64,000 nt of DNA from Pseudomonas monteilii NBRC 103158 = DSM 14164 (GTDB taxonomy: Bacteria; Pseudomonadota; Gammaproteobacteria; Pseudomonadales; Pseudomonadaceae), in assembly GCF_000730605.1 (NCBI RefSeq), contig NZ_BBIS01000029.1, forward strand, positions 25,500-89,499, given 5' to 3'. The notes below the pieces were generated by a model. It searched no databases. It saw only the letters and a list, made by a program, of their open reading frames with translations, and was not told where the DNA came from. This document shows, in pieces, positions 63,571 through 64,000 of the stretch. Position 1 is the stretch's first letter. Every line of letters starts with the position of its first letter. Both the position numbers and the translations under genes were made by a program.

Positions 63571-64000
63571 GCCTGAGTGCTGCGTGGGGCTTTTAATTCC
63601 GTCTGGCTACCTAGCCAGTGGGTTAGTGCTAGCGAATGTCTAGGCAACGAAATGCACTGTCGCAGGCTCCCCGGCAGCAAGCCAGCGTGACCATTCTACC
63701 AGTTGGCTTCCTGCAAACCTCCCTCTTGTGCGAGATCTGGTGTCTCTGCGGTTAGTGGCGATCCACTAGTCATGCTCGAAATTGAAAAAGACGAACGTTT
63801 TCAGGGTGGTGCTTGGTCAGTACGTGCAGGTTATGCAGGTGGCGGGGCAGGGGGGGCAGCCCATGTCCTGAGCATGCCTTGCCCTTCAACCCTAGACGTT
63901 GAGCCGTGCTGCTGAATCGAGTCCGTCGATGTCGCCCTCTTCAACTTTCAGATCTAGCATCTGGATGACGAGATCAGCCATCCGGTCCGGCACCTAACGA
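63571..64000. other. Right edge of the window, no assignable gene
   Basis: A short hairpin CTGGCTA, CC, TAGCCAG lies at 63603-63618. A plus-strand frame from the ATG at 63773 (MLEIEKDERFQGGAWSVRAG, stop near 63915) has no ribosome site and becomes Gly-rich. On the minus strand a frame starting at GTG 63993 or ATG 63981 and ending near 63895 contains MADLVIQMLDLKVEEGDIDG; it could be a gene fragment. Neither can be supported as a gene here. Confidence 0.35.

Overview
The window is a chromosomal segment of a fluorescent Pseudomonas, very probably of the P. putida group. The evidence is high GC, P. putida-type palindromic REP elements between genes, and a long run of recognisable Pseudomonas core genes (ppsR/ppsA, cmaX-crfX-cmpX-sigX-oprF, nasS-nasT-nasA, rmf, the large NAD-glutamate dehydrogenase). 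Species and strain cannot be fixed from sequence alone.

Layout. 1-7.1 kb: the start of sbcD, then a leftward MoxR/Bat operon (moxR, DUF58, DUF4381, batA, batB-TPR, batD). 7.3-8.7 kb: a solitary Tle1-like (DUF2235) lipase. 8.7-13 kb: a leftward four-gene catabolic and transport operon of unknown substrate (class II aldolase, DapA-like lyase, BenE-type symporter, MFS). 13.3-16.1 kb: a HAD phosphatase/mannitol-1-phosphate dehydrogenase fusion and a DUF3144 gene. 16.1-20.9 kb: soxR diverging from a two-gene RND pump across a SoxR-box promoter. 20.9-23.4 kb: a GntR regulator followed by a decay zone with remnants of MFS, GNAT and LysR genes. 23.4-27.5 kb: a TonB receptor with its FecR/FecI signalling pair. 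27.6-30.2 kb: a diaminopimelate decarboxylase with a divergent LysR regulator, and a small conserved protein. 30.5-42.8 kb: gdhB, ppsR/ppsA, an alpha/beta hydrolase, rraA, cmaX, crfX and cmpX. 42.9-44.6 kb: sigX and oprF. 44.7-50.3 kb: cobA, a PP2C-Ser/Thr kinase fusion, nasA, nasT and nasS. 50.4-59.1 kb: pyrD, rmf, rlmKL, a CHASE/PAS/GGDEF diguanylate cyclase, dacB and yggL.

At 60467 the core chromosome stops abruptly inside a hybrid sensor kinase that has lost its 5' part. The remaining 3.5 kb is accessory DNA, clearly more AT-rich from about 61.2 kb. It holds an XRE repressor facing a three-gene operon across a perfect palindrome that overlaps the operon promoter. The operon includes a protein that joins a Cys-rich segment to an Xre/MbcA/ParS-type toxin-binding domain, and a gene with an in-frame amber codon. 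To the right is a structured region with a 20-21 bp direct repeat; about 60 bp after each copy lies a very small ORF with a Shine-Dalgarno sequence. The second encodes a 26-residue hydrophobic peptide that looks like a type I toxin, coupled to an upstream 21-codon ORF and followed by a perfect 13-bp hairpin. This is the best candidate for an undescribed system.

Regulation that can be read directly includes a 19-bp-spaced SoxR promoter, a sigma-54-type promoter plus terminator leader in front of nasA (expected target of NasT antitermination), and the palindromic operator in the island. All family assignments rest on motifs and synteny read by eye; no database search was run.
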